From Trinickia mobilis (lineage in GTDB: Bacteria > Pseudomonadota > Gammaproteobacteria > Burkholderiales > Burkholderiaceae): DNA of 64,000 bases. Under the pieces are notes generated by a model, which did not search any database, was not told where the DNA came from, and was given only the letters and a program-made list of their open reading frames with translations. The translations under genes and the position numbers were made by a program. Within the stretch, counting starts at the first letter, position 1. Every line of letters starts with the position of its first letter. The stretch is taken from positions 62,001 through 126,000 of the forward strand of contig NZ_JAFLRF010000008.1 of NCBI RefSeq assembly GCF_017315705.1, read 5' to 3'. Positions 17,933 to 28,915 of this stretch are shown here, in pieces.

Positions 17933-17948
17933 ATGCCAAATAGCTTCG
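17933..17948 (-). promoter_or_regulatory. Sigma54 promoter of the LRAT-like gene
   Basis: On the minus strand TGGCATGCCTGATGCA has GG and GC separated by exactly 10 bp and matches the -24/-12 consensus with few changes. It lies about 80 bp before the chosen ATG, the same geometry as at the peptide genes. Confidence 0.75.
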
Positions 17949-18285
17949 GCCTTGGTGCGACAAGGGTTTGCCAGGCGATGGCCGAATCGGACGCCGCTTT
18001 CTGTTGTGGCCGGCCCAACGATTATCAGCGCGCTCTGTTGGGCGGCACGCGTCATTTGGCGCGCGTGGCGAGTCGCTTCGAGGAAGCACACTGCATGAGG
18101 CACGCTGTTGGATTGCCACGCACTGTGAATCGCTCGAGTGTTGGCGCCGCAACAACCGTCACGCGGCATGGCGAGCGGCCGACAACCTGCGAGCCACCGC
18201 GCGGCGCGCCGCTGCGCCTTCTATGGCACGGCTCGCAGCGAACGGCTAAGCGGCGGCGCTCGAGCGCGAAGACCGGCGCGCCGCA

Positions 18286-18301
18286 TGGTACGGCACTTGC
18301 A
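18286..18301 (+). promoter_or_regulatory. Sigma54 promoter of peptide 4 and the PP2C gene
   Basis: TGGTACGGCACTTGCA differs from TGGCACG-N4-TTGCA at a single position and has the exact 10-bp GG to GC spacing. It stands 64 bp before the peptide 4 ATG. The 17950-18285 stretch upstream carries no gene I can support. Confidence 0.85.
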
Positions 18302-18364
18302 ACGTAAGGCGGGCACGCGGCCTGGCCGCATCTCGATCGCAAACTGCACTTTCGGAGACCCATC

Positions 18365-18655
18365 ATGGCCGCCATCACCATCACCGACCTTCACACGAAA
18401 CGCGACTTGGACCGCAAGGCCATGTCGCTGATACGCGGCGCGGGCGCGCCGTGGGTCTTCGGCTGGATTCAGCCGTTTGCGCCGCCGGTGCCCAGCGTCG
18501 GCCCGGTGGTCAACTTCTTTCAGACCAACAACACCATCTTCGCGAACCAGCTCGTCAATCAGGTCGAAGTGGTCAATGTCAACAACGCGGCGCCCAATTC
18601 GAACCTCGTGGTGAGTGCCGGCGAGAACGGGAAGAACAACGGACTCGTCGTGTGA
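18365..18655 (+). CDS. Double-glycine-type leader secreted peptide 4
   Basis: This 96-residue protein has a leader MAAITITDLHTKRDLDRKAM that ends RGA at residues 24-26. GA replaces GG, a variant C39 peptidases are known to accept. The predicted mature part (70 residues) starts with an aromatic, proline-rich stretch (PWVFGWIQPFAPPVPSVGP). It continues with Asn/Gln/Val alternation (NQLVNQVEVVNVNN), no cysteines. GGAG is seven bases before the ATG. It is followed after 28 bp by the PP2C phosphatase gene, so the peptide and the phosphatase probably share a sigma54 transcript. The mature function is unknown. Confidence 0.8.
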   Translation: MAAITITDLHTKRDLDRKAMSLIRGAGAPWVFGWIQPFAPPVPSVGPVVNFFQTNNTIFANQLVNQVEVVNVNNAAPNSNLVVSAGENGKNNGLVV

Positions 18656-18683
18656 ACTATCGCCAAAGATCGAGGCAGGAGCC

Positions 18684-19451
18684 ATGTTGACTCAGTTCAA
18701 TTGGACGTCGGCCTCGCGCACCGATGTGGGTCTCGTGCGCGAGATCAACGAGGACGCCTGCCTCGATCTGCCCGCGCGCGGCATCTGGGCCGTCGCCGAC
18801 GGCATGGGCGGCCATGCGGCGGGCGACGTCGCGAGCCGGATGATCGTCGATGCGCTCGCGGCCATCGTCGTTCCGAAGCGCCTCGCGGACTTCGTCGCCG
18901 CGGCGCGCGCCGAGTTGCAGACCGTGAACCGCAAGCTGCGCGACGAAGCCGCCGCGCGGCGCGTGCGGACGATCGGCAGCACGGTCGCCGCGCTCTTCGC
19001 GAGCGGCAGCCAGTGCGGGTTGCTCTGGGCCGGCGACAGCCGCGTCTATCTGTACCGGCGCGCACAGTTGCTGCAGCTCACGCGCGATCACAGCCAGGTG
19101 GAGGAATTGAAGACGCAGGGCTATCTGACGGCCGAAGAAGCCGTCGATCATCCGGCGCACCACTTGATCACGCGCGCCGTCGGCGCGGCGGATTGGCTCG
19201 AGCTTGACGAGCACCGCGTCGAAATCTACGACGGCGACATGTTCCTGCTATGCAGCGACGGTCTTTCGAACGAGGTCGACGAGCCCGGCATCGCGAGCGC
19301 GCTGGCTGGCGGCGATTGCCAGGAAGCGACGGAAGCGCTCGTCGAAATGGCGCTGCGCGAAGGCGGACGCGACAACATCACCGCGATCGTGATCCGCGCC
19401 GACGATCCGTACGCGGCGGACAAGACGCTCGTGAATCCGGCGTTGCCTTAG
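18684..19451 (+). CDS. PP2C-family Ser/Thr protein phosphatase
   Basis: This 255-residue cytosolic PP2C phosphatase carries the metal-binding and core motifs in order: REINEDACLD, VADGMGGHAAGDVAS, STVAALFASG, WAGDSRVYLYR, FLLCSDGLS and GGRDNITAIVI. It resembles PppA/Stp1 phosphatases that reverse Hanks-kinase phosphorylation. The ATG at 18684 has AGGAG five bases upstream. It is coupled to peptide 4 (28-bp gap) and is the natural antagonist of the membrane kinase encoded at 13.3-15.4 kb. The FHA protein is a likely shared substrate. Partner assignments are inferred from context. Confidence 0.93.
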   Translation: MLTQFNWTSASRTDVGLVREINEDACLDLPARGIWAVADGMGGHAAGDVASRMIVDALAAIVVPKRLADFVAAARAELQTVNRKLRDEAAARRVRTIGSTVAALFASGSQCGLLWAGDSRVYLYRRAQLLQLTRDHSQVEELKTQGYLTAEEAVDHPAHHLITRAVGAADWLELDEHRVEIYDGDMFLLCSDGLSNEVDEPGIASALAGGDCQEATEALVEMALREGGRDNITAIVIRADDPYAADKTLVNPALP

Positions 19452-19510
19452 CTGGCTATTGAAATGGGTTACGGTGCAAACCGGCTTTGCGGGCCGAGCG
19501 TTATGGCCAC

Positions 19511-19990
19511 AATCCGCGTGCCGAGCTTCGACCTCTATTCACCGAGCCTGACGTTCGAGCCTCAAACCCACAAATTCGTCAGCTTGCCCCTCGTGTTCCT
19601 TCCCTAGACAGAGGAATTCCGCGGTGTGAGGCGCGAGCTCCACGCTCAAACATTCGAATTCCAAGGTGTGAGGGTCGCGCTCCAGCCTTAAACAGTCGAA
19701 CTCCGAGCTCTGAGCCTCGCATTCCACGCTCAAAGCGTGGACAACTCCACGATCTGAGGCCTGTGTTCCGCCCTCAAAGAGTCGAACTCGGAGGTCCGAG
19801 GCTGACGTTCCACCCTCAAAGAGTCGAAGTCGTCGATCTGAGGCTCGGACTTCGGCCCTCCGACAGTCGAGTGCGCCGGTTTTGGGCTCGCGTTCCGCCT
19901 TCGAACATTCGAACTCCACGGTCGAGGGCTCACGTTTCCGTCTTCGGCGTTCGAGTTCGACGGTTTGCGGTTCGTTTTCCAGCCTCGGAC
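19511..19990. repeat. Degenerate 42-bp tandem repeat array
   Basis: About eleven imperfect copies of a unit near 42 bp occupy the gap between the PP2C and enhancer-binding-protein genes. Recurrent cores are GTTCCGCCCTCAAAGAGTCG-like, with starts near 19553, 19595, 19637, 19679, 19721, 19765, 19807, 19849, 19892, 19934 and 19975. Two steps are 43 or 44 bp, so a reading frame would shift along the array. Both strands happen to stay open, but there is no ribosome site. I regard it as a non-coding minisatellite. Confidence 0.8.
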
Positions 19991-20097
19991 CCCGGCGCGG
20001 GACCCGCAACTTGCCGCAGCTGAGCTGTCGAGGCGGGGTTCGCTGCTCGTGCCCTCTCCGTCTGAAATGTCACCCGCCTCTTCTCGCGACGCGCCGG

Positions 20098-21461
<1,364 letters not shown>

Positions 21462-21465
<4 letters not shown>

Positions 21466-24400
21466 GTGGTGCTCAATTGCTTCTGGACCAATTGGTAATA
21501 CATGCCCTGGCGCGCGACGAGTTCGTCGTGCCGCCCCGCTTCGACGATCGCGCCCTCGTAAAGCACGAGGATCTTGTCCGCGCGCATGATCGTGCTCAGC
21601 CGGTGCGCGATGATGACCGCCGTGCGCCCTTTCAGAATGTCCTGCATGTTCGCGAGGATGTTGCTCTCCGATTGCGTATCGAGCGACGAGGTCGCCTCGT
21701 CGAACACGAGCAGCCGCGGATCGTGATACAGCGCGCGCGCAATGCACAGCCGCTGGATCTGCCCGCCCGAGAGCCCCATGCCGCGCTCGCCGACGACTTG
21801 CTCGTAGCCGAGCGGCATCTTCGCGATGAACGGGTGGGCGTCGGCCATCTTCGCGACTTCCTCGATGCGCCGGCGGTCCGGACTCGCGTCGCCGCACGCG
21901 ATGTTTTCGGCAATCGTTCCCGAGAACACGAGGTTCGTCTGCATCACGTAGCCGATTTGCGCGCGGTAGAACGCCTGATCGATCACGTTCATGTCGTAGC
22001 CGTCGACGACGATCTTGCCTTCAGTCGGCGTATAGAAGCCGACCAGCAGTTTGGCGAGCGTCGTCTTGCCGGAACCGCTGCGGCCGACGATCGCGATCAT
22101 CTCGCCCTGCTTGATATCGAAGCTGACGTTCTCGAGCACGTACGGCGTTTCGTTGCCGCCGTAGCGGAAATAGACGCCGTCGAGGCTGATGTCGCCTTGC
22201 AGATCCGGCAGGAGCACGCGCGAAGCGAAATCGGACGGTTTCTGCTCGGGCTCGATATCGAGCACGTCGCCGAGCCGTTCCATCGCCACCGCCGCGTCGT
22301 TCATCAGGCTCCAGAGTCCGACGAGCCCCATCAACGGCGCAAGCACGCTGCCCATGAACGCGTTGAACGCGATCAACTGGCCGATGGAGAGTTCCTGCGC
22401 GAGCACGAGGCTCGCACCGACCCACAAGATCACGATCGTCGTCGCCGCATTGAGCAACTGACTGCCGAGGCCGACGAGGATATTGAACGCCTGCGCGCGG
22501 TACTGGACTTCCAGGGCCTTCGCGTACTTGCGTTCCCACTTGAGCCGGACCGGCCGCTCGATGCCCATGCCCTTCACGGTCTCGATGCCGCCGAGCGTTT
22601 CCATCAGCAGCGACTTCGCCTCGGTCGACGCCGTGAACACGTCGCGCGCATAGCGCTTGATGCGCGGCGTCGCGAGCGCCGTGAGCGCCATGATCGGAAT
22701 GACGAACGCGATCAGCAGCAACGTCATCTTCACGTTGTACAGAAACATGATCGTGAAGTAGATGAAGATCATCAGCAGATTGAGCGCCGTGGTGACGGTC
22801 GACTCCGTCAGGAACGCGCGGATCGTCTGGTTCTCCTGGAAGCGCGCGAACACGTCGCCGGTCTTGCGCTTCGCGAAGAACGAGAACGGCAGCGACATCG
22901 TGTGCTTGAAGAACTGCGACATCATCGAGAAGTCGAGATTGCGCACCATGAAATTCGACAGATGCGCGCGGATCGTGATCATGAGCTGCGTGAACAGATT
23001 CGAAATCACGAGGCCGATGATGAGCAGATTCAGGAGGCTCACGTTCTGGTGGACGACCACGCCGTCGAGTATGTTCTGGATGATGAGCGGCGGCACCACG
23101 CCGAGCATCTGGATCACGAATGTCGCAAGGAACAGGTGCGCGAGGATCTTCTTATAAGGCGCGAGGTAGCCGATGAAGCGCACCCACGGCGAGCGCGACG
23201 CGGCCTGCTGGGTCGCCGTTTCGCCTGCGGTGAAGAGCAGGCACGTGCCGCCCCAGCCGCGCTCGAATTCTTCCACGGAGAGCTTCCGGAAGCCGAACGC
23301 CGGGTCCGCCACGCGCACCCAGCGCTTGCCCATCCCGTACACGATGATGTAGTGGTACCCCTCCCAGTGCGCGATGAACGGCAGCTCGAAGCCGAGCATC
23401 GCTTCGAACGTGCATTGGACGCCGCGCGTCGTGAAGCCGAGCGATTCGCCCGTGCGCGCGAGGCTCTCGAGCGTCGCGCCTTGCGTCGTCACGTTCGCGA
23501 GCTCGCGCAGCTTGCCGAGCGTCATCGGAATGCCGTAGTGCCGGCAGATCATGGCGAGGCACGCCGCGCCGCAATCCATCTCCTCGGCCTGCTCGACGAG
23601 CGCGAACCGCTTGATGACTTTCTCGCCGAATTCGGGCTCCGTCGCGAGATCGAGAATCTCCGGGCGCTTGCGGTGTGCCGCGAGCTTCTTTTGACGCTGC
23701 AGTTCGCGGTCCACGAAACGAATGCGCTCCTCGAGCACTTCCCGCAGCTTCGGATTGCGCTCGAGAATGAAGTGAACGGTCTTCTCCGGAATGACCAGCA
23801 AGCGCGTATCCGCGCTGGCCGTCACCGTCGCCTGCTGCTCCTGGCGCAACACGCACGCCCGCTCGCCGAAAATCTCACCGGCGCCGAGCGTCGCGAGCGG
23901 ATAGTCGACGCCGTCCTCGCTGCGCACGAGGCGCACTTCGCCTTGGCGCACGACGTAAAGGCGCAGGTCTTCCCGCGAGCCCTGCTTGATGATTTCCTTG
24001 CCGGCGGCGACGCGCTTCACGCCGACGCTCGACACATATTCTTCGAGTTCGCTCTTGTCGAGCTTGCCGCGCAGATCGAAGAGCCGCGCGACGAAGCCCC
24101 CCGCCGAGCTGATCGCCACATAGCTCGTCACGAACGACTGCGCGGCCGGGTTGGCGGCGATCATGGGCGCGAACGCGCTGCGCGCGATGAACAGCAGCTC
24201 GACTTTCGACGACGCCCGCACCGACGCCTCGTGCCAGTACTCGCGCAGCACCGCGATCTCGGCCAGCACCTCGCCCGTCTTGCGCACGCCGAGGCTGGTT
24301 TCCTTGCCGTGCTCCTCCGTAAAGAGGCGCACCGAGCCCGTGCGGACGACGAACAGTCCCTCCGCGCTCTCGCCGCGATTGCAGATCGTCTCGCCAAACG

Positions 24401-24551
24401 CAAACGTGCGCGTGCGCGCCTCGCTCGCGAGACGTTCGAGCTCTTCGCGCGAAAACGGCGACAACAGTTCCACCGACGAGAGGAAATCCGCCAGCGATTG
24501 AGCGGCGGCGCCCGGGGCCGTATTGGCAGGAACCGGTGCTTGTGTGTCCAT
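21462..24551 (-). CDS. Peptidase-containing ABC exporter with two cNMP-binding domains
   Basis: This is a 1029-residue inner-membrane exporter. Two cyclic-nucleotide-binding-like domains occupy about residues 25-140 and 160-280. A C39 peptidase follows (about 315-450) with its oxyanion Gln 321, catalytic Cys 327 (MDCGAACLAM), His 400 (GYHYIIVYG) and Asp 416, all present. Six membrane spans (about 475-750) and an ABC ATPase (GRSGSGKTT, LSGGQIQRL, VFDEATSSLD) complete it. It should cut double-glycine leaders and export the mature peptides. The ATG at 24551 follows GAGGG. It is fourth in the FHA-HlyD-parvulin-ABC-activator operon. The cNMP-C39-ABC layout recalls cyanobacterial HetC-type exporters. 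Confidence 0.95.
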
Positions 24552-24569
24552 GGATCCCAACCCTCGCCG

Positions 24570-25322
24570 TCAACGCGCTTCGATGATGTGTTCCTGCGCC
24601 CGCGCGGCGAGCCAGTCCTCGCGCAACAGGCGCCGCACCTCGGACTCGACGTCCTGATCGAGCGTGGCCGGATACTTGGCCCTCACCGAGAAGATCTCGA
24701 AGAACGCGCCGTCCGGCGCCTCGAACGGCCCGAGCAGGTCGCCGACTTGCGCGTTGAACACTTTGGCTTCGATGCCGGTCTTGAGCGACCCGCGCAAGAC
24801 CTTGCCGATCAAACCGCCGCGCTCGCGCGTATCGGCGATCGAATGCTCGCGCGCCATCTCCTCGAAGCTGTCCGGATCGTCGGCGAGGATCGACATCATC
24901 TCCTTGGCCTGTCCCTCCGATTCCAGCACGATGTGGCTCACTTCGATCGCGTCGAACTTAGGCGAATTGAGCTTGAAGTACGCTTCCACCGCCGCGTCGT
25001 TGCACACCTGGTCGAGCATCTTTTCCTGATACAAGGCATCGGTGATGAAGGCCTCGAACTCGTCCAGGCTGACGCCGAACACGTCGAGATAGCGGTTCAT
25101 GTCGGCCGCGCGATGCAGGTTGCGCACGCGGCGGAACTGGTCGGCGCGTGCCTGTATCTCTTCGGCCGTCACGCGAATGCCGAGCTTCTTGGCCGCAATG
25201 ACCGTGAGCCGGTCGCGGACCTGCTGTTCGACGAGGCCCTCGAATTGCCCCGTGAGTTTCAGCAGGCGAATGAAATCGTCCGTGCCGATCACCTCGTCGT
25301 CGATGCGAACTATTGACGTCAT
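24570..25322 (-). CDS. Parvulin-type peptidyl-prolyl isomerase (SurA/PpiC-like)
   Basis: This 250-residue protein has an N-terminal SurA-like helical region (LVEQQVRDRLTVIAAKKLGIRVT) and a C-terminal rotamase domain (IEVSHIVLESEGQAKEMM, FEEMAREHSIADTRERGGLIG). No signal peptide is visible, so it is probably cytosolic, unlike SurA. PpiC-like proteins of this kind accompany some peptide exporters and may hold the substrate or stabilise the peptidase-transporter. It is inserted between HlyD (14 bp upstream) and the ABC exporter (18 bp downstream), so co-expression is near certain. Its role in secretion is inferred. Confidence 0.85.
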   Translation of the reverse strand: MTSIVRIDDEVIGTDDFIRLLKLTGQFEGLVEQQVRDRLTVIAAKKLGIRVTAEEIQARADQFRRVRNLHRAADMNRYLDVFGVSLDEFEAFITDALYQEKMLDQVCNDAAVEAYFKLNSPKFDAIEVSHIVLESEGQAKEMMSILADDPDSFEEMAREHSIADTRERGGLIGKVLRGSLKTGIEAKVFNAQVGDLLGPFEAPDGAFFEIFSVRAKYPATLDQDVESEVRRLLREDWLAARAQEHIIEAR

Positions 25323-25336
25323 GTCTTGCTCCCTTC

Positions 25337-26815
25337 TTATCCTGCTATCTGCCGGAACGGGTCCAGCGCGAAATCGATCAGGCGGCGTTCACGAACCACG
25401 ATCTCGGCGGTGGCCGTCATTCCGTAGCGCAACGGGTATTTCGTCCCGGCGACCGAGTAGTAATCGCGATCGAGCGTGACACGGCCCTCGTAAACCGGCT
25501 GCTTCGCCGCAACGGATGGCTTCGTCGCGGGCGAAATGTATTCGAGCGTGCCGCTGACGACGCCATAGCGCTGATACGGAAACGCGTTGAACTTCAGCTT
25601 GACGGGCAGCCCCTCGTGAAGAAACGCGCGATCCTGCTCGGCGATTTCCACCTTGACGACCGGCCGCGCGTTCGCCGGCGCAATGCCGCCTAGCGGCGTG
25701 TTCGCCTGGATCTTGTCGCCGGGCTGCGTCGTCGTGACGTCGGTGATCACGCCCGAGACGGGGGCCAGCACGAGCAGGAAGTTGTCCTTGTCGATGTTTT
25801 CGAAGCGGATGCGCGCGGCCGCGTCGGCGGCAAGACGCGCGGTCTGCACCTGCAGGCGCAGCTTGTCCTCGGTGTTCGCGATCTCGCGCACGGTCGCGTC
25901 GTACTCGATGCGCAGGTTCGTGAGCGTCTCGCTGCTGCCTTCGAGCTGGGCCTTCGCCTGCGCGAAATCGTGGCTTTGTTGCGCCTCGAGCTGGGCGAGC
26001 CGCGCCTGCGCAATCCGCAGGTTGTTTTCGGCTTCGAGAAACGCGCTCTTCTTCTCTTGGACCTGCGTTTGCGACACGCCTCCGCCGCCCGGCGACGCGA
26101 ACAGGCGCTGGAACTTGTCCTGCTCCTCTTTCGCGAGATCGCGCGCGTGCTGCGCGTTGTCGATGTTGCTGCGCGCCTCGTCGAGCTGCGCCTTCTGCGA
26201 TTGCGCGAGCTTGCTCGTGCCCTCCGCGATGCGGTTTTCGTGCAGATGTTCTTCCACGTCGATCTGCTGTTTCAGCGCATCGGCCTTGCGCTCCATCAGT
26301 TGCTTCTTCTCCGGAAACTGCTGCCATTCGCGCTCGGCATCGTCGAGCTTGAGCCGCGCGTCGAGCGCATTGGTCGCCGCCTCGATCGCGCCGCGCGCGT
26401 TGATGCGGCCGATCACGTCGTCCTTCTTCACAGGCTGCCCTTCGGCGATATAGATGTCCGCGAGTTCGCCGTCGACGGGGGCATAGATGCGGCGCACCTC
26501 CGATTCGGGTGCGAGCGCGCCCGGCGCCGAGACGATCACGTCGGCGCGACCGATGCACGACCAGACGAGCGCCGAGAAGACCAGCGCGACCATCACGATC
26601 ACGGCCGCCTCGATGAGGCGCAACGGCTGCGCGGTCAGGATCGCGATGCCTTCGGCGCTGTGGTCTTCGAGCGCTTCGCTTAGCGGCTTGAGCGGCTTGA
26701 GCGGCTTCAGCGACTTCAGCGACTTCAGCGACTTCAACGGCTTGAGCGGCTTCAGCCGCTTCAGCCGCTTGAGCATCTTGAGGTTGAGGCGCTCAGGGGG
26801 ACGGTCGGGCGTCAC
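25337..26815 (-). CDS. HlyD-family membrane fusion protein
   Basis: This 492-residue periplasmic adaptor has a cytoplasmic N-terminus of about 65 residues, one membrane span (about 66-90: AAVIVMVALVFSALVWSCIG), a barrel-lipoyl half (IYAPVDGELADIYIAEGQPV), a long alpha-hairpin (about 150-345) and a C-terminal HlyD half (VSGVITDVTTTQPGDKI). It links the ABC exporter to the outer-membrane channel. The GTG at 26815 is preferred (GGAGA six bases before), overlapping the FHA gene by 23 bp; ATG at 26776 is possible. The cytoplasmic leader contains a striking LKx tripeptide repeat encoded by a 9-bp tandem repeat. Confidence 0.92.
   Translation of the reverse strand: MTPDRPPERLNLKMLKRLKRLKPLKPLKSLKSLKSLKPLKPLKPLSEALEDHSAEGIAILTAQPLRLIEAAVIVMVALVFSALVWSCIGRADVIVSAPGALAPESEVRRIYAPVDGELADIYIAEGQPVKKDDVIGRINARGAIEAATNALDARLKLDDAEREWQQFPEKKQLMERKADALKQQIDVEEHLHENRIAEGTSKLAQSQKAQLDEARSNIDNAQHARDLAKEEQDKFQRLFASPGGGGVSQTQVQEKKSAFLEAENNLRIAQARLAQLEAQQSHDFAQAKAQLEGSSETLTNLRIEYDATVREIANTEDKLRLQVQTARLAADAAARIRFENIDKDNFLLVLAPVSGVITDVTTTQPGDKIQANTPLGGIAPANARPVVKVEIAEQDRAFLHEGLPVKLKFNAFPYQRYGVVSGTLEYISPATKPSVAAKQPVYEGRVTLDRDYYSVAGTKYPLRYGMTATAEIVVRERRLIDFALDPFRQIAG
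26682..26780 (-). repeat. 9-bp tandem repeat inside the HlyD gene
   Basis: Eleven 9-bp units (AGCGGCTTG/AGCGACTTC variants on the plus strand) encode a run of Leu-Lys-Pro/Ser/Arg tripeptides near the HlyD N-terminus. Unit number could change by slippage without breaking the frame. Confidence 0.9.
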
Positions 26816-28724
26816 GGCCGTCTCCAGTGGAGGTCGTCGCTAGCTTTTCGAGCTTGGGCAGGCGCGCCTGGAACGGCGGCGTCGCGAAGCGGAGCTGCTT
26901 CAAGGCGTCGGCCACGGCCTGCGTATTTCCTGCCCGCGCGTCGCTTTCGATCTGCTGGTACTGATGCAGGTCGCTGCGCACGCTATCGAGCCCCGCGAGC
27001 CGCGGATAGCGTTCGCTGTAGTCGTCGAGCATCGCCGGCAACGGATCGAGACGATCGTCGTCGAGTGCCGTATCGATGGCGCTCTTCAAGCGCTCGGCCG
27101 CCGCTACGTAGACCGAGTCGTCGCTTTCGAGCTTGCGCAGATGGCTCAACGCGTCGGCATACGGCGCCGCGAAATCGGGCACGTAGGAAGCGATCCGATC
27201 GAGCGCATGCTGGTGGGGATCGGGGTCGTCGTTCCAGCGGTCGACGAGCGAACTGATCACCGGTTCGTCCTTGAAGATGCGAATCGGCGCTTCGGCGCCG
27301 CCGCGCCCCGCCCAGTACGCTTCCAGGTCGCCCATCCAGCCGAGCTCGGCGACGAGCGGCTGCGCATCGCCGTTGTGCCGCGCGAGCGCCTGCATCTCGG
27401 CGACGATCGAACGCGCGCGGTCGAACTCGTGCGCCTTTAGCGACGCAAGCCAGTCGGGCACCTTCGATTTCATCAGCGCCTCCCCGCCTGCCGCCTCGAA
27501 TGCCGTATCTCCCGGATGCCCCGCGAGATACTGATCGGCCATCTGCACGGCCGTCGCATAGCGCCCGGCGTCCAGCAGCGCCTTGATGTCGCGCTGCGGG
27601 GCGCCGCGCACGTACAGCGCCATGACCAGCACGCAAAGCCCGCCGAGCCCGGCGCCGCCCCATTTCGCCAAACGCCGCAAATCGGGCTCGCCGCTGCCGC
27701 CCAACGCCGCGCTCAACTCGGCGACGAACACCGCGAAGCGATTGCCCGCGCGGCGCTTCTTCGCTTCGTGCTTCAGTTCCTGTGCGTGCGATGCGTCCGG
27801 GTTCACCTCGTCTTCCTGCTTCAAAGCCGGGTCGACGCAGAAGATGTCGAGAAACGAGTGCGCGGTCCCGACAAACGTCGTGCGCTCCGGATCGATGACG
27901 GGCGCGGCCGGGGCTTCGGCCTTCACCTCGGTCGAGCGTTCGGTGCGTTCGGTGCCCTCGCCGCCGGCCTTCAGCTTCGTCACGGTCGGATCGGCAACCG
28001 GTCCGCGATGGACCCCTGCACGATAGACGAAATGGTTGCCGCCAAATGCAAGCGTTTCGCCGTCGTGAAGCGCGAGCGCGCTTTCCGCCAGCCGCTTCCC
28101 GCCGACGAACGTGCCGTTGGTGCTGCCGAGATCCTCGACGAACACATCGCCGTCGCGCAGGAAGAGGTGCGCGTGGCGCCGCGATACGTAGTTCACTTGA
28201 TGCGGGTACGCGTCCTTGTAGCGCGCGAACGTGTCGTCGGCCTTGCTGATCAGGAACGGGAAGCCGCTGATGACGATGGGCTGCAGGCCCAGGTCGTCGC
28301 GCTCGGGCGTCAACGTGACGACGACCGATTGCGGCAACGGCCGCGCGGCGCGCGGCAGCAATTCGACGCGATAGGCAAGCACGCCGGCAAAGCGGATCTC
28401 GTCGCCGTTATGCAGCGGATGCGGCTTTTGCCGGACCTCGACGCCGTTCACCGTCGTGCCGTTCTTGCTGCCGAGATCCGCGATATACGCGATGCCGTGC
28501 TCGAAGAAAATGCGCGCATGCCGCCGCGAAAGCTCGGCGACGACCTCGGCGCGCGCCGACGCAAACGGCGTTTCGGCGCGCCCCACCGCGAACAAATCGC
28601 TGTCGATGCGGATTTCGCCGAAGGCGTCGCTGAACTCGGGATGCAATATGGGCTTGAGCACGATATCGAAGCGCCTCTCGAGTGTCGTTCGCATTTCGGC
28701 AATCGGAACGTCGTCAGGAGCCAT
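26793..28724 (-). CDS. Two-FHA-domain membrane protein
   Basis: This 643-residue protein has two FHA (phosphothreonine-binding) domains. The first spans about 45-125 (AVGRAET, ELSRRHARIFF, DLGSKNGTTVNG). The second spans about 155-235 (NYVSRRHAHLFL, EDLGSTNGTFVGG). A linker leads to a membrane span near 340-365 (GGAGLGGLCVLVMALYV), then a ~270-residue predicted periplasmic helical region. The layout suggests a sensor that reads kinase phosphorylation inside and touches the exporter or periplasm outside. It is the first gene of the secretion operon, 60 bp after a possible sigma54 site. The ATG at 28724 has no obvious Shine-Dalgarno. Fha1 of type VI secretion is the functional analogue; the parallel is inferred. 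Confidence 0.88.
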   Translation of the reverse strand: MAPDDVPIAEMRTTLERRFDIVLKPILHPEFSDAFGEIRIDSDLFAVGRAETPFASARAEVVAELSRRHARIFFEHGIAYIADLGSKNGTTVNGVEVRQKPHPLHNGDEIRFAGVLAYRVELLPRAARPLPQSVVVTLTPERDDLGLQPIVISGFPFLISKADDTFARYKDAYPHQVNYVSRRHAHLFLRDGDVFVEDLGSTNGTFVGGKRLAESALALHDGETLAFGGNHFVYRAGVHRGPVADPTVTKLKAGGEGTERTERSTEVKAEAPAAPVIDPERTTFVGTAHSFLDIFCVDPALKQEDEVNPDASHAQELKHEAKKRRAGNRFAVFVAELSAALGGSGEPDLRRLAKWGGAGLGGLCVLVMALYVRGAPQRDIKALLDAGRYATAVQMADQYLAGHPGDTAFEAAGGEALMKSKVPDWLASLKAHEFDRARSIVAEMQALARHNGDAQPLVAELGWMGDLEAYWAGRGGAEAPIRIFKDEPVISSLVDRWNDDPDPHQHALDRIASYVPDFAAPYADALSHLRKLESDDSVYVAAAERLKSAIDTALDDDRLDPLPAMLDDYSERYPRLAGLDSVRSDLHQYQQIESDARAGNTQAVADALKQLRFATPPFQARLPKLEKLATTSTGDGRDARPSP

Positions 28725-28785
28725 GGTTCGACACAACGATCAGCGTTTATCCGCCATCCCGCCGTCTCTATCGGACGGGCGGTGC

Positions 28786-28801
28786 AGCAACCGATAAACC
28801 A
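28786..28801 (-). promoter_or_regulatory. Candidate sigma54 promoter of the secretion operon
   Basis: On the minus strand TGGTTTATCGGTTGCT has GG and GC with exact 10-bp spacing and a good TTGCT -12 box, but the -24 box matches only at TGG. Distance to the ATG (62 bp) fits the pattern at the peptide genes. An inverted repeat (CCGCC-GTC with GAC-G-GGCGG, 28761-28782) lies just downstream. Confidence 0.45.
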
Positions 28802-28915
28802 CGTGGAGACTCAATGCCGGAGCGGCAGCGCGGGGAGTGTTAGAAAAGTGTAGGCGACGCGTCACGGTAGTCAATTGGCGGTGGCCAAGCACGCTTGCGG
28901 CGCCGCCGGCGATGT

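Noticed and set aside
19511-19990. CRISPR array
   Set aside because: The units are contiguous degenerate repeats without constant repeat and variable spacer structure; no cas genes nearby.
19539-20009. Minus-strand frame through the 42-bp repeats giving a 14-residue peptide repeat
   Set aside because: Unit steps of 43 and 44 bp change the repeat phase within the frame, so the peptide repeat is not maintained, and there is no ribosome site.
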